Source: a bacterium (lineage in GTDB: Bacteria; UBA9089; UBA9088; JAGUXG01). Taken from it: DNA of 6,596 nt. The notes beneath the pieces were generated by a model. That model did not search any database. It worked only from the letters and a program-made list of their open reading frames with translations, and was not told where the DNA came from. Below, piece by piece: positions 1-6,588 of the stretch; the first letter of the stretch is position 1, and the number at the start of each line of letters is the position of its first letter. The position numbers were made by a program, and so were the translations under genes. The stretch is from assembly GCA_020061965.1 (NCBI GenBank), contig JAGUXG010000137.1:1-6596 (forward strand), written 5' to 3'.

Positions 1-17
1 ACATTTATTTTGCCTTT

Positions 18-23
18 TGTCAA
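18..23 (-). promoter_or_regulatory. Consensus -35 hexamer pointing out of the window
   Basis: The minus strand reads TTGACA, an exact sigma-70 -35 consensus. A -10 with the usual 17-base spacing would lie just beyond base 1, so the promoter cannot be confirmed. If real, a separate minus-strand transcription unit begins to the left of the window. The rest of 1-101 is AT-rich, with an 8-T run at 66-73 and no gene I can support. Confidence 0.2.
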
Positions 24-101
24 AGAACAACTTTAATCTCGGTAAAAATATTTATCAAAATCTAGTTTTTTTTGCAAACCTGTTGTGGAAGGGTATAAAT
101 C

Positions 102-153
102 GTAACAGTTCACCTCCCCCTCTCTAATCTAAGAGGGGGAGGTGAACTGTTAC
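102..153. repeat. Perfect 22-bp inverted repeat with 8-base loop
   Basis: The left arm 102-123 (starting gtaacagttcacct) is the exact reverse complement of the right arm 132-153 (ending aggtgaactgttac); the loop is 124-131 (ctaatcta). It lies 62 bases past the stop codon of the SprA-like gene. On the minus strand no T-run follows directly, so it is not a textbook intrinsic terminator, though such a stem in RNA could still terminate transcription or protect the 3' end. Length, perfection and the C/G-run core suggest an interspersed palindromic element (REP- or MITE-like). Copy number elsewhere cannot be seen here. Confidence 0.85.
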
Positions 154-208
154 CAAATTATGTAAGCGTTCAGGTAGTGTCCGAAAGGAGATATGGAGAA
201 GAGAAGAA

Positions 209-229
209 TTAAAAGTTAAAACTTAAACT
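209..229. repeat. Short 7-base periodic AT-rich stretch at the gene's 3' end
   Basis: Three adjacent 7-mers, ttaaaag, ttaaaac and ttaaact, span the TAA stop (216-218) and the last codons. Neighbours match at 6 of 7 and 5 of 7 positions. This may be chance in AT-rich sequence, but the period equals that of the array near the 5' end of the same gene. Confidence 0.35.
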
Positions 230-3200
230 CAATACTGAAGTAGGTTCCATAGCCGATGTAATCCTTACCATCGAGCACCCTATCTTTGAAATACTCTATA
301 TTTGCCCCGAGTGTTCCAAGGAGATTCTTCTGGATATTATAGTTTCCTGAAGAGTTAAGCTTGAAAGAGTCTGTATTCAGCTCATTTATATCCTTCTGGC
401 CTGGTATCTTCTTTGTTGTCCTTTTGAAGTTCATATTTAGCCCGCCGTTCAATGTCAGCTTTCTCTCTAAGTCAAGTCTCTTATTAGTAAATGGAACTCG
501 CAAGAACCCAGGCTTCGTAAAGTCGTAGGTAAATGAAGAAGATGGGTCAATCTGTATAGAAGTTGCAACCACACCAAACCTCTCCTTTGTCGTCGCAAAA
601 CTTGAGCTAAGGATAGCCTTAGTTGTAAGTGGCCTCTGCCAAGTTGCTATCCATTCAAGATACGGACTATGGGTAGTCTTTCTAATCTTGTCTTCTGTGA
701 GTGTGTATTCATGACTCCAATCTACCTTATAATTTGCCTTTGCTTGGCAACTCTTGAATTTAGAAGAAAACCCTGGTTTTGCAGAGAGTAGATTAAGGGT
801 ATTGTTTATCTCCTGAGCAATAGAGTCTGTTCTGCTTATACTATTGGTCTCATTCAGGGTGTAGGTAAACTTTGAGTTTGTGGTCATTGGCTTATAAAGT
901 GACCAGTCAGAGTTGACAAAGAAACTCCTTATATTTTGAGAAGCTGTTCTCTTCGCCTGTTTATACAAATCCCCTTCTGTTCCCCTTCTTCTAAAGAGAA
1001 GCCCCTGGTAGTAGTCTTTGTATATATTGGCTAATGTTGACAGGGTCTCTTCATCTGAAGGTAGGTTATCATAAGTAGCATTAGCAGTGAGAGAAAAGCC
1101 CATAGATGGGGTGAACTTACGACCCTTTAAGCAAAGCTCGGAAAACTTTTCTGTCGCCCCAAAGTATGAGTCTGTATTAGCTGTCTTCTTCTGCGGATCT
1201 CTGTTTGTTAAAAAGCAGTAGTTCTCTTGGAAGTTAAATCTCTGGTCTATATTTATGGAACTGATGGAGTTCAGGTATTTCACCTTTTTTATTCTTGTCT
1301 CGTTTGGATAGAATGTCCATTTGTTCAGTTCAAGTCTCAGGTTTCTTCCTGTCAGCCTAAGGCTCTTATCTTCCTTTACCTTCTGCTGGTTTTGTCCGCC
1401 ATAGAGCCTGCTCTCTGCTGAAAACCACTCGCCCCTGACAATATTATAGGTCAGGTTGTTTGATTGAACGCGAGAGCCTGTGGTCCAGTTATTCTGGAAC
1501 AGGTTAGATCTGCTTTCATCTTTTTTATCGCTTATCTCATATCTATTCACGAGGGGTTTTATTGGAGAAATTGTTACAATCAACACATTGCTTATCCCCT
1601 CCTTTTTCAAATCTTCAGTAGCTGTTGTTCCCAATCCGCTCTTATAGACAACACCCTCAGAACTCAAACTCATATTGCCAGAATATTCAGAGGAAAAGGA
1701 ACTGCTTCCAAGAAACCTTTTTGAGATAGGATGTTTTGGATAAAATTTAAGGATAAGCCCAAAAGCCCCATCAGTTACTTCCCGCTCTTCTTGGATAGTC
1801 ATTGTTCCAGTCCTTTGCGGATACTCTATCTTTCCTGTTCTTACGCCTCCACCTATGGATATGTTTGAGCCTGCCAGATACTCCTTTGGAACAATGGCGA
1901 GTGTATTATTCACTCTATGAGAGACCGAAGTATCCTCTTTTGTCGTTGATGTGCCAAGGTGATTGGTGTAGGTGCCGTCCTTTTGGGTGTAAACATAGTT
2001 TGTCGTAATGCCTATTGCCTCTGTCTTAGTCCCCTTCCAAAGTGTGCGTACATAAGCTAATCCTCCAGTTATCTCCTGATTGATAAGCTCATTATTATTT
2101 ATATCATATTTGTAGCTTGCCTCATCCTTTTTCCAAGAAGCAGATAGGACAGGAAAACCCTTTGCCTTTATCTTATTGGGGTCAAAACTCATCTTTACCA
2201 ACTGATTTTTTAATCTTTTATTTCCAAAGCCCTGATTAGAAACTTCATCTACATTCTCAAAACTCAGGTTGCTCTTTGAGAGGTCATAGGTATAGGAGAG
2301 TTCAGTTAAAGACGGAATTCTGGTAAACTTTCCATCAAAGTGTTCAGATTCTGTCTCTTCGCCCAAAGATGCAGGCCCAATTGTCCGAAAGCTCCCAGCC
2401 TGCTCGCTCCTCTTCATATTGAAGTTGCCCCACTTATTGTTGCTACCAGACATAGAGAAGAAATAAGCCTCTCCTTTTCTCTCCATAACCTCAGCCAGAT
2501 GAAGCTCATTTATCCAGATCTCATCAGGCTCTGTGCCTTCTATTATAAATTTCAGTTCCTCAATCTTACCAAGATTGGGACTTCCGCAAATAAAATACTG
2601 GTCTGTCTCTGTGCCTTTCTGCTTCTTGGAAAGCATCTCCTTAAATTTTGACAGGTCTATACTTATCAGATTCCATTGACTGCTTAATGTTCCTGCATTG
2701 AATCTAAAGTAGTTGGCATTATCTAAGCCAAAGGCGAAGGAAAGGGTGCTATCTTTCTTCTGTTTGGCCCAGAAACTTAGTTTCCCATAGCTCCAATAAT
2801 TATGAAATCTTCCTAATTTTTTCCTGATAGATATGGTAGAAGGTGTGCCTGTCTCTATCTTTAGAAAAAACAGACCATCCTTTTCAATCTCTTCATTTTT
2901 ATGCAGATTTTTGTATTCAGCTGTATCTTTTGGAAAGTCATAGTCAGCATCATCTTTGCTGTTCTTTCCCTCTAATATAGCTGTCCCTGTTCCCTTTGTC
3001 CAGAGAGGCTTGTCCCAGGAAGCACCTATGAAGGCTGCATGGTCAATATAGAACTTGCCGTTGTATGTAGTTGTTGTGCCTGGGGTTTCAAACCTTAATC
3101 TTATATCCTTTATCACCCTCCAGAAGTCTGTGCTTGTGCTTATATCAATCAGAGGAATGCTGTAAAGTCTCCAGCCAGCAGCAGTATTTATTGTCTTTAT

Positions 3201-6200
3201 ATAATATCTTTCATCATTGACCAGTATCCCTGATAAATTTTGGTCTAAATCAAGTCTTCCATTAGCGTTAAGGTCTTCTGTATCAAGCTTGCCGTTGCTG
3301 ACACCAACCCTGGTCAAAGTTCCAAAGGCAAAGCCTATATCCTCTCCTGGGTTAAGATACCCATCCTTGTTTATATCCTCTGTATCTAAAATCCCATCAT
3401 TATCAAAATCTTCTGCTGCTCTGCCCAGATCAACATATAGATTCACAGTAGAAGAAGCAGGGCCATTCAGCCAGACTTGAAGATGAGAATATTCTGAAAA
3501 GTCCTCTCCTTCCTTTGAGATAGAATGAATCGTAGATAGACTACTATTCGTTCCAAGCTCAAGCTCAAACGAGAGTTGCGTCTGCTTGTTCTGCTTTTCA
3601 TCTTCTCTATGTCCTCCATCCTCATTGTATGGTCCAGCCCTTTCAGAAAATGGAGTTTGCTGGCCATTATCAGCATAAAATATCTTTCCACGCCTTAATC
3701 CTGAAAGCATCCAATTATCTTTATTCATTGGTATTGTTCTCTCCTGCTCTAGATTATCCATAGAGTCTATCATTCCATATCCATAAGTATTCGGGTTCTG
3801 AATAGACCTGGCCATTTCTGCATCTACGCTGAGGTCTAAAGGTAAAGATCGGTCTGTCCTCTCTTTCAAGAAATTGGTCAGGTTCACCTTTGTGTCTAAA
3901 TCAAAGACAGAAAGGGATGTAGATGGATGGGTTACAGAGGGCGCGCCCTTTAGCCCGACACCAGTCTCACCTATAAATGTAGAGCCGAGAGAGATGCCTT
4001 TATGGGGTGTATAAGTAAGCCTGCTTCCAAAGAGGCTCTTTTGATAGACACCAAGGAATGGCGAATACTCATAGTCTATCTTTATCTTATCAGATGCGGA
4101 TATCTTTCTGTAGATAGTCAACCATCCAGACTCATAGTCTAATCTATAATCTGATTTTGAGAGCCTCGCTCCATTCAGATAAACCTTTTCACTATCCGGG
4201 ACAATACTCAACTCATTAAGGGTAAGCATTATGCTCTCCCTTGGATAGTTGATGTAGATAGAATACTTTGAAGAAGGGCTCAGCTGCTTATAGCAGTTAG
4301 GTTCGGACAGGGAAGGAAGCAGGTTTGAAAACACCGAGAGGATACCAGCCATAATAGTATCTTCTGTATAAAACCTGTTGGCTCGTTTTTCAGAAGTAGT
4401 ACCAAAGTCAAAGGGAATTCTGTCAGGAAATTTAAGCATCCCTGAATCCTGGTCAATAAACTCCGGGTCTATCTTTCCATACCCAGGTCTTTCGTTTCCA
4501 TACACATCTAACTTAGTCTCCCTATCAAGACCAAAAAACCGAACATAAGATATCTCGTCTGCATCTTTTAATCCGTTGTTATTTGCATCATACCAGGACT
4601 TTTTATTAGCATCCTTTATCTCCAATGAAAAATTTGGGTCATTGGGGTTTATCTTGCCATAGCCAAGGCTATAGTATCCCTTTATTTCAAAGAGATTATA
4701 AAGCTCTGGCCTGCTTGTCTCCTCTAATTTATCTTCTTTGATAATAAGATTTGTAGTCAGGCTTCCATTGCCATCAATAAAGGAGACACAGACAACATCA
4801 TTATCACGCAGCGAGTCTCTCATGGAGATTATTCCGGTGTTATAGTCAATGGTATAGTCATCTCCTGGATACTGAAGGTCAAATAAGCCTGTATGCGAAC
4901 CAGCAGAATTATAGGTATAAGCTGTAAGAGGTTCTGCAGTATAATTGTTATCTCCTATCTGGTCGTCTATATAGACCTTGATTGATCCTGGTCTTATAGG
5001 AAGATAGCCCTTATTTTTGAGGTATTCGACTCTGCCGCCTTCTCTTGTCTCTGTGCCCATAGAGATCTCTGCCAGAAGCTGATAATATCTTCTGCCAAAG
5101 AATGATATACCAGTAATCTCTTTTGAGACTAAGCTTTGCGTTCCTGTCCATTCCTTGCTCCTTGACTCACCCTTCTCCCTGCTGGCTATGGCTGTTAAAC
5201 CTAATTTATCCTTCAGAAACTGGGTCTTGCCATTTATCCCAAAACCTGTTTTTTTATAGCTGACAAATTTTGTTGCTGGAATCTCTAAGGCAACATCACC
5301 AAAGTTCATCTCTTGAATCACCTCTTCTTTATCCCCTGTGTATTTTACCTCAAAGGTCTTCTTTGGAGCGATAATATCGCTGCTTTTGTCAGAATAGTCT
5401 ATATTCACGCTGACCTTTTTCTTCACAGTCCCTTTAATACTCACATCAAGCTCCTGATTTATATTCAGTTGATTGGAGGTCTTTTGTCTCTTCTTTGTAT
5501 TCAGCAAGCTCTTTCCGTTATAATCCATCTTTATATACTTGCGACCCAAGACATTAAGCTCTGACTCCTCTGGCAATCTCCATTTTGCCCATTCCCCAGG
5601 TGTGGTTTTTAGTTCCTGTAGATTACTTGAAAGTTGGGCAATGGTCTCTATCCTTTTCTCTGTCTCTTTTCTCCGTTCTTCTGCTTTTAGTGTTAATGCT
5701 TCCATAGATATTGGTTCTGGTTTAGTCTCTGGCTCCTTTGGCAATATTACCTCTGGTATCTTTGCTGCTTCTACTTTTTGTGGTTCTATCTTTGCCTCTG
5801 GTCTTTCTTCTGGAAGGATGACGGACTCCAAATCTGGCTCAAGGTCTTTCATCTCCTCTTTCTTCAAGGCTTCTCTCTCAACGAGAAGTTTCTCTACCTC
5901 TTTCATAAGCTCCATATCTACAGAAAATCTATCAAGCTCCCTTTCTATCTCTTCAAGATTGACTATCTTTTCTAAAGGAAGAGGTGCCTCGGGTTCTTCA
6001 ACTATTATCTTGACTTCGGTCTCTAAAGGAGAAGGCTCTGGCTGGGGTTCTTTGGTTGTCTTGACAATGTTATCTTTCAAAACTCCTGACTCCTGATACC
6101 TGATACCTGACTCCTGACTCCTATCTTCCTCTGTACCTTCTTCCCTGACCCCTGACTCCTGACTCCTGACTACTTCCATCTCCTTTTTTATTTTTGAGAA

Positions 6201-6506
6201 TGCAGAGAGAGATAGGGTCAAAGAAGGGGACGAAAGTTTATAAGAAGGGACTGCTGGTAGGATAACAATCTCTTTCTCCTCTTTTTGATCAGAAGGAAAG
6301 ATAGCCATTCCATCGTTTCTCATAGAGAATAAAGGATTGGTCTTCTTTTGGACAGCCCTTTCTACCTTCCTTGTAATCACTCTATGCTGGGGAAGCAAAA
6401 AGAGCTGCTCATTTTTTGCCAATCTCTTTTCTATATCGCCAAGGAGAGATGTCTCTGCAAAAGCCAATGCAGAGAAGAGACCAAACAAAAAAATCCATCT
6501 TTTCAT
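216..6506 (-). CDS. sprA: SprA-family giant outer-membrane translocon (type IX secretion-like), 2096 aa
   Basis: Complete ORF, ATG at 6506-6504, TAA at 218-216. Known family role: SprA is the single-chain giant beta-barrel through which T9SS substrates cross the outer membrane. Seen, by residue: signal peptide 1-17; Pro/Glu/Lys-rich periplasmic segment 18-310 with helical stretches near 180-222 and 267-300; SprA N-terminal-like beta domain about 345-470; strand motifs DDYTIDYNTGII (549-560) and SDYRLDYESGWL (785-796); NPNT block (904-907) followed by GYGMID; calcium-type loops 1033-1088; SPNLG (1309-1313) and WINELHL (1331-1337), as in the SprA GNPNL...WVNELRL block; strand-rich region about 1380-2096 ending FSIEFKF, a beta-barrel C-terminus with terminal Phe. 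Six cysteines in all. It is somewhat shorter than Bacteroidota SprA (about 2300-2500) despite the extra N-terminal segment. The start is set by the signal peptide; no good ribosome-binding site precedes it. Family is confident; strict orthology and T9SS function are inferred, since no partner gene (PorV, SprE, SprT) lies in the window. It could be an SprA paralogue with another cargo. Confidence 0.88.
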   Translation of the reverse strand: MKRWIFLFGLFSALAFAETSLLGDIEKRLAKNEQLFLLPQHRVITRKVERAVQKKTNPLFSMRNDGMAIFPSDQKEEKEIVILPAVPSYKLSSPSLTLSLSAFSKIKKEMEVVRSQESGVREEGTEEDRSQESGIRYQESGVLKDNIVKTTKEPQPEPSPLETEVKIIVEEPEAPLPLEKIVNLEEIERELDRFSVDMELMKEVEKLLVEREALKKEEMKDLEPDLESVILPEERPEAKIEPQKVEAAKIPEVILPKEPETKPEPISMEALTLKAEERRKETEKRIETIAQLSSNLQELKTTPGEWAKWRLPEESELNVLGRKYIKMDYNGKSLLNTKKRQKTSNQLNINQELDVSIKGTVKKKVSVNIDYSDKSSDIIAPKKTFEVKYTGDKEEVIQEMNFGDVALEIPATKFVSYKKTGFGINGKTQFLKDKLGLTAIASREKGESRSKEWTGTQSLVSKEITGISFFGRRYYQLLAEISMGTETREGGRVEYLKNKGYLPIRPGSIKVYIDDQIGDNNYTAEPLTAYTYNSAGSHTGLFDLQYPGDDYTIDYNTGIISMRDSLRDNDVVCVSFIDGNGSLTTNLIIKEDKLEETSRPELYNLFEIKGYYSLGYGKINPNDPNFSLEIKDANKKSWYDANNNGLKDADEISYVRFFGLDRETKLDVYGNERPGYGKIDPEFIDQDSGMLKFPDRIPFDFGTTSEKRANRFYTEDTIMAGILSVFSNLLPSLSEPNCYKQLSPSSKYSIYINYPRESIMLTLNELSIVPDSEKVYLNGARLSKSDYRLDYESGWLTIYRKISASDKIKIDYEYSPFLGVYQKSLFGSRLTYTPHKGISLGSTFIGETGVGLKGAPSVTHPSTSLSVFDLDTKVNLTNFLKERTDRSLPLDLSVDAEMARSIQNPNTYGYGMIDSMDNLEQERTIPMNKDNWMLSGLRRGKIFYADNGQQTPFSERAGPYNEDGGHREDEKQNKQTQLSFELELGTNSSLSTIHSISKEGEDFSEYSHLQVWLNGPASSTVNLYVDLGRAAEDFDNDGILDTEDINKDGYLNPGEDIGFAFGTLTRVGVSNGKLDTEDLNANGRLDLDQNLSGILVNDERYYIKTINTAAGWRLYSIPLIDISTSTDFWRVIKDIRLRFETPGTTTTYNGKFYIDHAAFIGASWDKPLWTKGTGTAILEGKNSKDDADYDFPKDTAEYKNLHKNEEIEKDGLFFLKIETGTPSTISIRKKLGRFHNYWSYGKLSFWAKQKKDSTLSFAFGLDNANYFRFNAGTLSSQWNLISIDLSKFKEMLSKKQKGTETDQYFICGSPNLGKIEELKFIIEGTEPDEIWINELHLAEVMERKGEAYFFSMSGSNNKWGNFNMKRSEQAGSFRTIGPASLGEETESEHFDGKFTRIPSLTELSYTYDLSKSNLSFENVDEVSNQGFGNKRLKNQLVKMSFDPNKIKAKGFPVLSASWKKDEASYKYDINNNELINQEITGGLAYVRTLWKGTKTEAIGITTNYVYTQKDGTYTNHLGTSTTKEDTSVSHRVNNTLAIVPKEYLAGSNISIGGGVRTGKIEYPQRTGTMTIQEEREVTDGAFGLILKFYPKHPISKRFLGSSSFSSEYSGNMSLSSEGVVYKSGLGTTATEDLKKEGISNVLIVTISPIKPLVNRYEISDKKDESRSNLFQNNWTTGSRVQSNNLTYNIVRGEWFSAESRLYGGQNQQKVKEDKSLRLTGRNLRLELNKWTFYPNETRIKKVKYLNSISSINIDQRFNFQENYCFLTNRDPQKKTANTDSYFGATEKFSELCLKGRKFTPSMGFSLTANATYDNLPSDEETLSTLANIYKDYYQGLLFRRRGTEGDLYKQAKRTASQNIRSFFVNSDWSLYKPMTTNSKFTYTLNETNSISRTDSIAQEINNTLNLLSAKPGFSSKFKSCQAKANYKVDWSHEYTLTEDKIRKTTHSPYLEWIATWQRPLTTKAILSSSFATTKERFGVVATSIQIDPSSSFTYDFTKPGFLRVPFTNKRLDLERKLTLNGGLNMNFKRTTKKIPGQKDINELNTDSFKLNSSGNYNIQKNLLGTLGANIEYFKDRVLDGKDYIGYGTYFSIEFKF
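2496..2585 (-). other. SprA 'SPNLG...WINELHL' signature block (residues 1308-1337)
   Basis: GSPNLGKIEELKFIIEG is followed by IWINELHL and then ERKGEAYFF. SprA proteins carry a near-identical arrangement, roughly 'GNPNLg.vk.i.iGv.....aevWvNELRL..f...gG.A', just before the long C-terminal barrel region. This is the clearest single reason for the family call. It closes a jelly-roll-like domain that starts near residue 1145 (YNGKFYIDHAAFIG). Confidence 0.75.
3243..3410 (-). other. Three DxDxDG-type calcium-binding loops (residues 1033-1088)
   Basis: The loops are DFDNDGILDTED (1033-1044), DINKDGYLNPGED (1044-1056, sharing Asp1044) and DTEDLNANGRLDLD (1075-1088). Each carries oxygen ligands at alternate positions followed by Gly, as in EF-hand/dockerin-like or thrombospondin type 3-like calcium sites. 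They sit between strand-forming segments (VNLYVDLG before, YYIKTINTAAGWRLYSIPLI after). I recall similar loops after 'lYiDfG' in SprA-like proteins outside Bacteroidota. Calcium binding is inferred from the motif. Confidence 0.65.
3747..3830 (-). other. SprA 'NPNT...ID' signature block (residues 893-920)
   Basis: Residues 893-920 contain AEMARSIQNPNT then GYGMIDSMDN. In SprA proteins a comparable block reads roughly 'EVA.S.PNPNT.G.a.IDDFEG'. Here the first half is well kept, but the acidic 'DDFE' is replaced by DSMDN. It is followed by MNKDNWMLSGLRRGKIFY, which resembles the Trp-containing stretch after the block in relatives. It is one of the strongest family markers in the gene. Confidence 0.7.
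4554..4589 (-). other. Single EF-hand-like loop (residues 640-651)
   Basis: Residues 640-651 read DANNNGLKDADE: ligands at 1, 3 and 5, Gly at 6, Asp at 9 and Glu at 12, a canonical 12-residue EF-hand-like loop by spacing. It lies between two GYGKI motifs in a domain ahead of the second strand motif. Metal binding is inferred. Confidence 0.5.
5097..5474 (-). other. SprA N-terminal-type beta domain (residues about 345-470)
   Basis: Seen: a run of alternating-polarity strands beginning near NQLNINQELDVSIKGTV, then a VNIDYSD segment, a strand ending FEVKYTGDKEEVIQEM, then FGDVALEIPATKFV, FGINGKTQF and LGLTAIASREKGESRS. This order matches what I remember of the SprA N-terminal domain: an 'I.G.VG..v.v...y' start, then 'l.Y.G..deiI..ie.GnvslpL', then 'FGik...qfGkL.vt.v.sqqk.esks'. 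Boundaries are approximate and no profile search was possible. A Pfam SprA N-terminal (PF14349) hit here would confirm it. Confidence 0.72.
6084..6170 (-). repeat. Heptanucleotide repeat array (GTCAGGA)n inside the coding region
   Basis: On the plus strand the unit is TCCTGAC (GTCAGGA on the coding strand). Block one at 6084-6125 has six units: tcctgac, tcctgat, acctgat, acctgac, tcctgac, tcctatc. Block two at 6143-6170 has four: ccctgac, ccctgac, tcctgac, tcctgac. They are separated by 17 diverged bases. Since 7 is not a multiple of 3, three units (21 bases) encode one heptapeptide VRSQESG, and all three frames read the same heptapeptide cyclically with no stop. In the protein this gives residues 113-141: VRSQESGVR, then DRSQESGIRYQESG. 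It lies in the low-complexity periplasmic segment, where insertions should be tolerated. Confidence 0.9.
6456..6506 (-). other. Sec signal peptide of the SprA-like protein
   Basis: Residues 1-17 have the classic layout: positive n-region (MKR), a hydrophobic core (WIFLFGLFSALAFA), and a small-x-small cleavage site AFA before ETS, so the predicted cut is after Ala17. There is no Cys at +1, so this is signal peptidase I type rather than lipoprotein type. It fits an outer-membrane protein and fixes the start codon. Confidence 0.85.
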
Positions 6507-6519
6507 TTTTTCTATAAAA
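6507..6519 (-). promoter_or_regulatory. Translation initiation region without a Shine-Dalgarno
   Basis: The bases directly before the ATG on the minus strand read ATTTTATAGAAAAA: A-rich, with no AGGAGG-like core at 5-12 bases. Weak or absent Shine-Dalgarno sequences with A-rich leaders are common in Bacteroidota, so this does not argue against the start, which the signal peptide supports. Confidence 0.5.
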
Positions 6520-6543
6520 TTGGGGCGGGAGGATTCTCCCCAA
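6520..6543 (-). promoter_or_regulatory. GC-rich hairpin in the 5' leader
   Basis: TTGGGG at 6520-6525 pairs with CCCCAA at 6538-6543 (6 bp, 12-base loop). An alternative, mutually exclusive stem pairs GGGAG (6527-6531) with CTCCC (6536-6540) around GATT. On the transcript the first stem is followed by AATTTTATAG, 13 bases before the ATG. Two competing stems ahead of a start lacking a Shine-Dalgarno could affect translation or termination; this is inference. Confidence 0.35.
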
Positions 6544-6563
6544 GGATTTTCTAATACTTTTTA

Positions 6564-6579
6564 CTCGCACCTGCTCGCA
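6564..6579. promoter_or_regulatory. Direct repeat CTCGCA spaced 10 bp, possible operator
   Basis: CTCGCA occurs at 6564-6569 and again at 6574-6579, exactly 10 bp apart (one helical turn), just downstream of the candidate -10 and overlapping the predicted transcription start. That spacing suits a regulator binding one face of the DNA. It could also be part of an interspersed repeat or chance. Confidence 0.25.
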
Positions 6580-6582
6580 AAT

Positions 6583-6588
6583 AGTATA
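6583..6588 (-). promoter_or_regulatory. Candidate -10 element for the SprA-like gene
   Basis: On the minus strand this reads TATACT, one mismatch from TATAAT, about 77 bases upstream of the ATG. A 17-base spacer would place the -35 outside the window, so it cannot be checked. The wider TACTATTTG also comes within one base of spacing of the Bacteroidota-type TAnnTTTG element. Either reading gives a start of transcription near 6576 and a leader of about 70 bases. Confidence 0.35.

Noticed and set aside
66..73. Run of eight T on the plus strand as a terminator for a plus-strand gene
   Set aside because: No stable stem precedes it on the plus strand, and no plus-strand gene is seen to its left within the window.
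102..153. Palindrome as a standard rho-independent terminator
   Set aside because: No T-run directly follows the stem on the minus strand; the plus-strand side (ccaaatta) also lacks one. A terminator role is possible but not shown, so it is listed as a repeat.
193..216. Eight-codon plus-strand ORF after an AAAGGAG sequence
   Set aside because: The Shine-Dalgarno-like sequence is only 2 bases from the ATG, the peptide is tiny, and it overlaps the 3' end of the main gene; most likely chance.
1227..3480. Several plus-strand open frames of 64-103 codons (1227-1421, 1464-1724, 1802-2008, 2340-2651, 3217-3480)
   Set aside because: All lie antisense within the SprA-like gene, look hydrophobic or Ser-rich as expected for reversed codons, and show no family features.
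3467..3691. Minus-strand 74-codon frame overlapping the main gene in another frame
   Set aside because: Entirely inside the main coding sequence, with no start signal or recognisable protein content.
5539..6096. Plus-strand 185-codon open frame, Ser-rich, opposite the N-terminal part of the main gene
   Set aside because: It is the antisense image of the Glu/Lys-rich segment (Glu/Arg codons read backwards give Ser/Phe/Leu). It has no ribosome-binding site and no recognisable domain, and lies wholly inside a well-supported gene.
6084..6170. Repeat array considered as a CRISPR-like array
   Set aside because: The units are 7 bases, contiguous, in a coding frame, and have no unique spacers.
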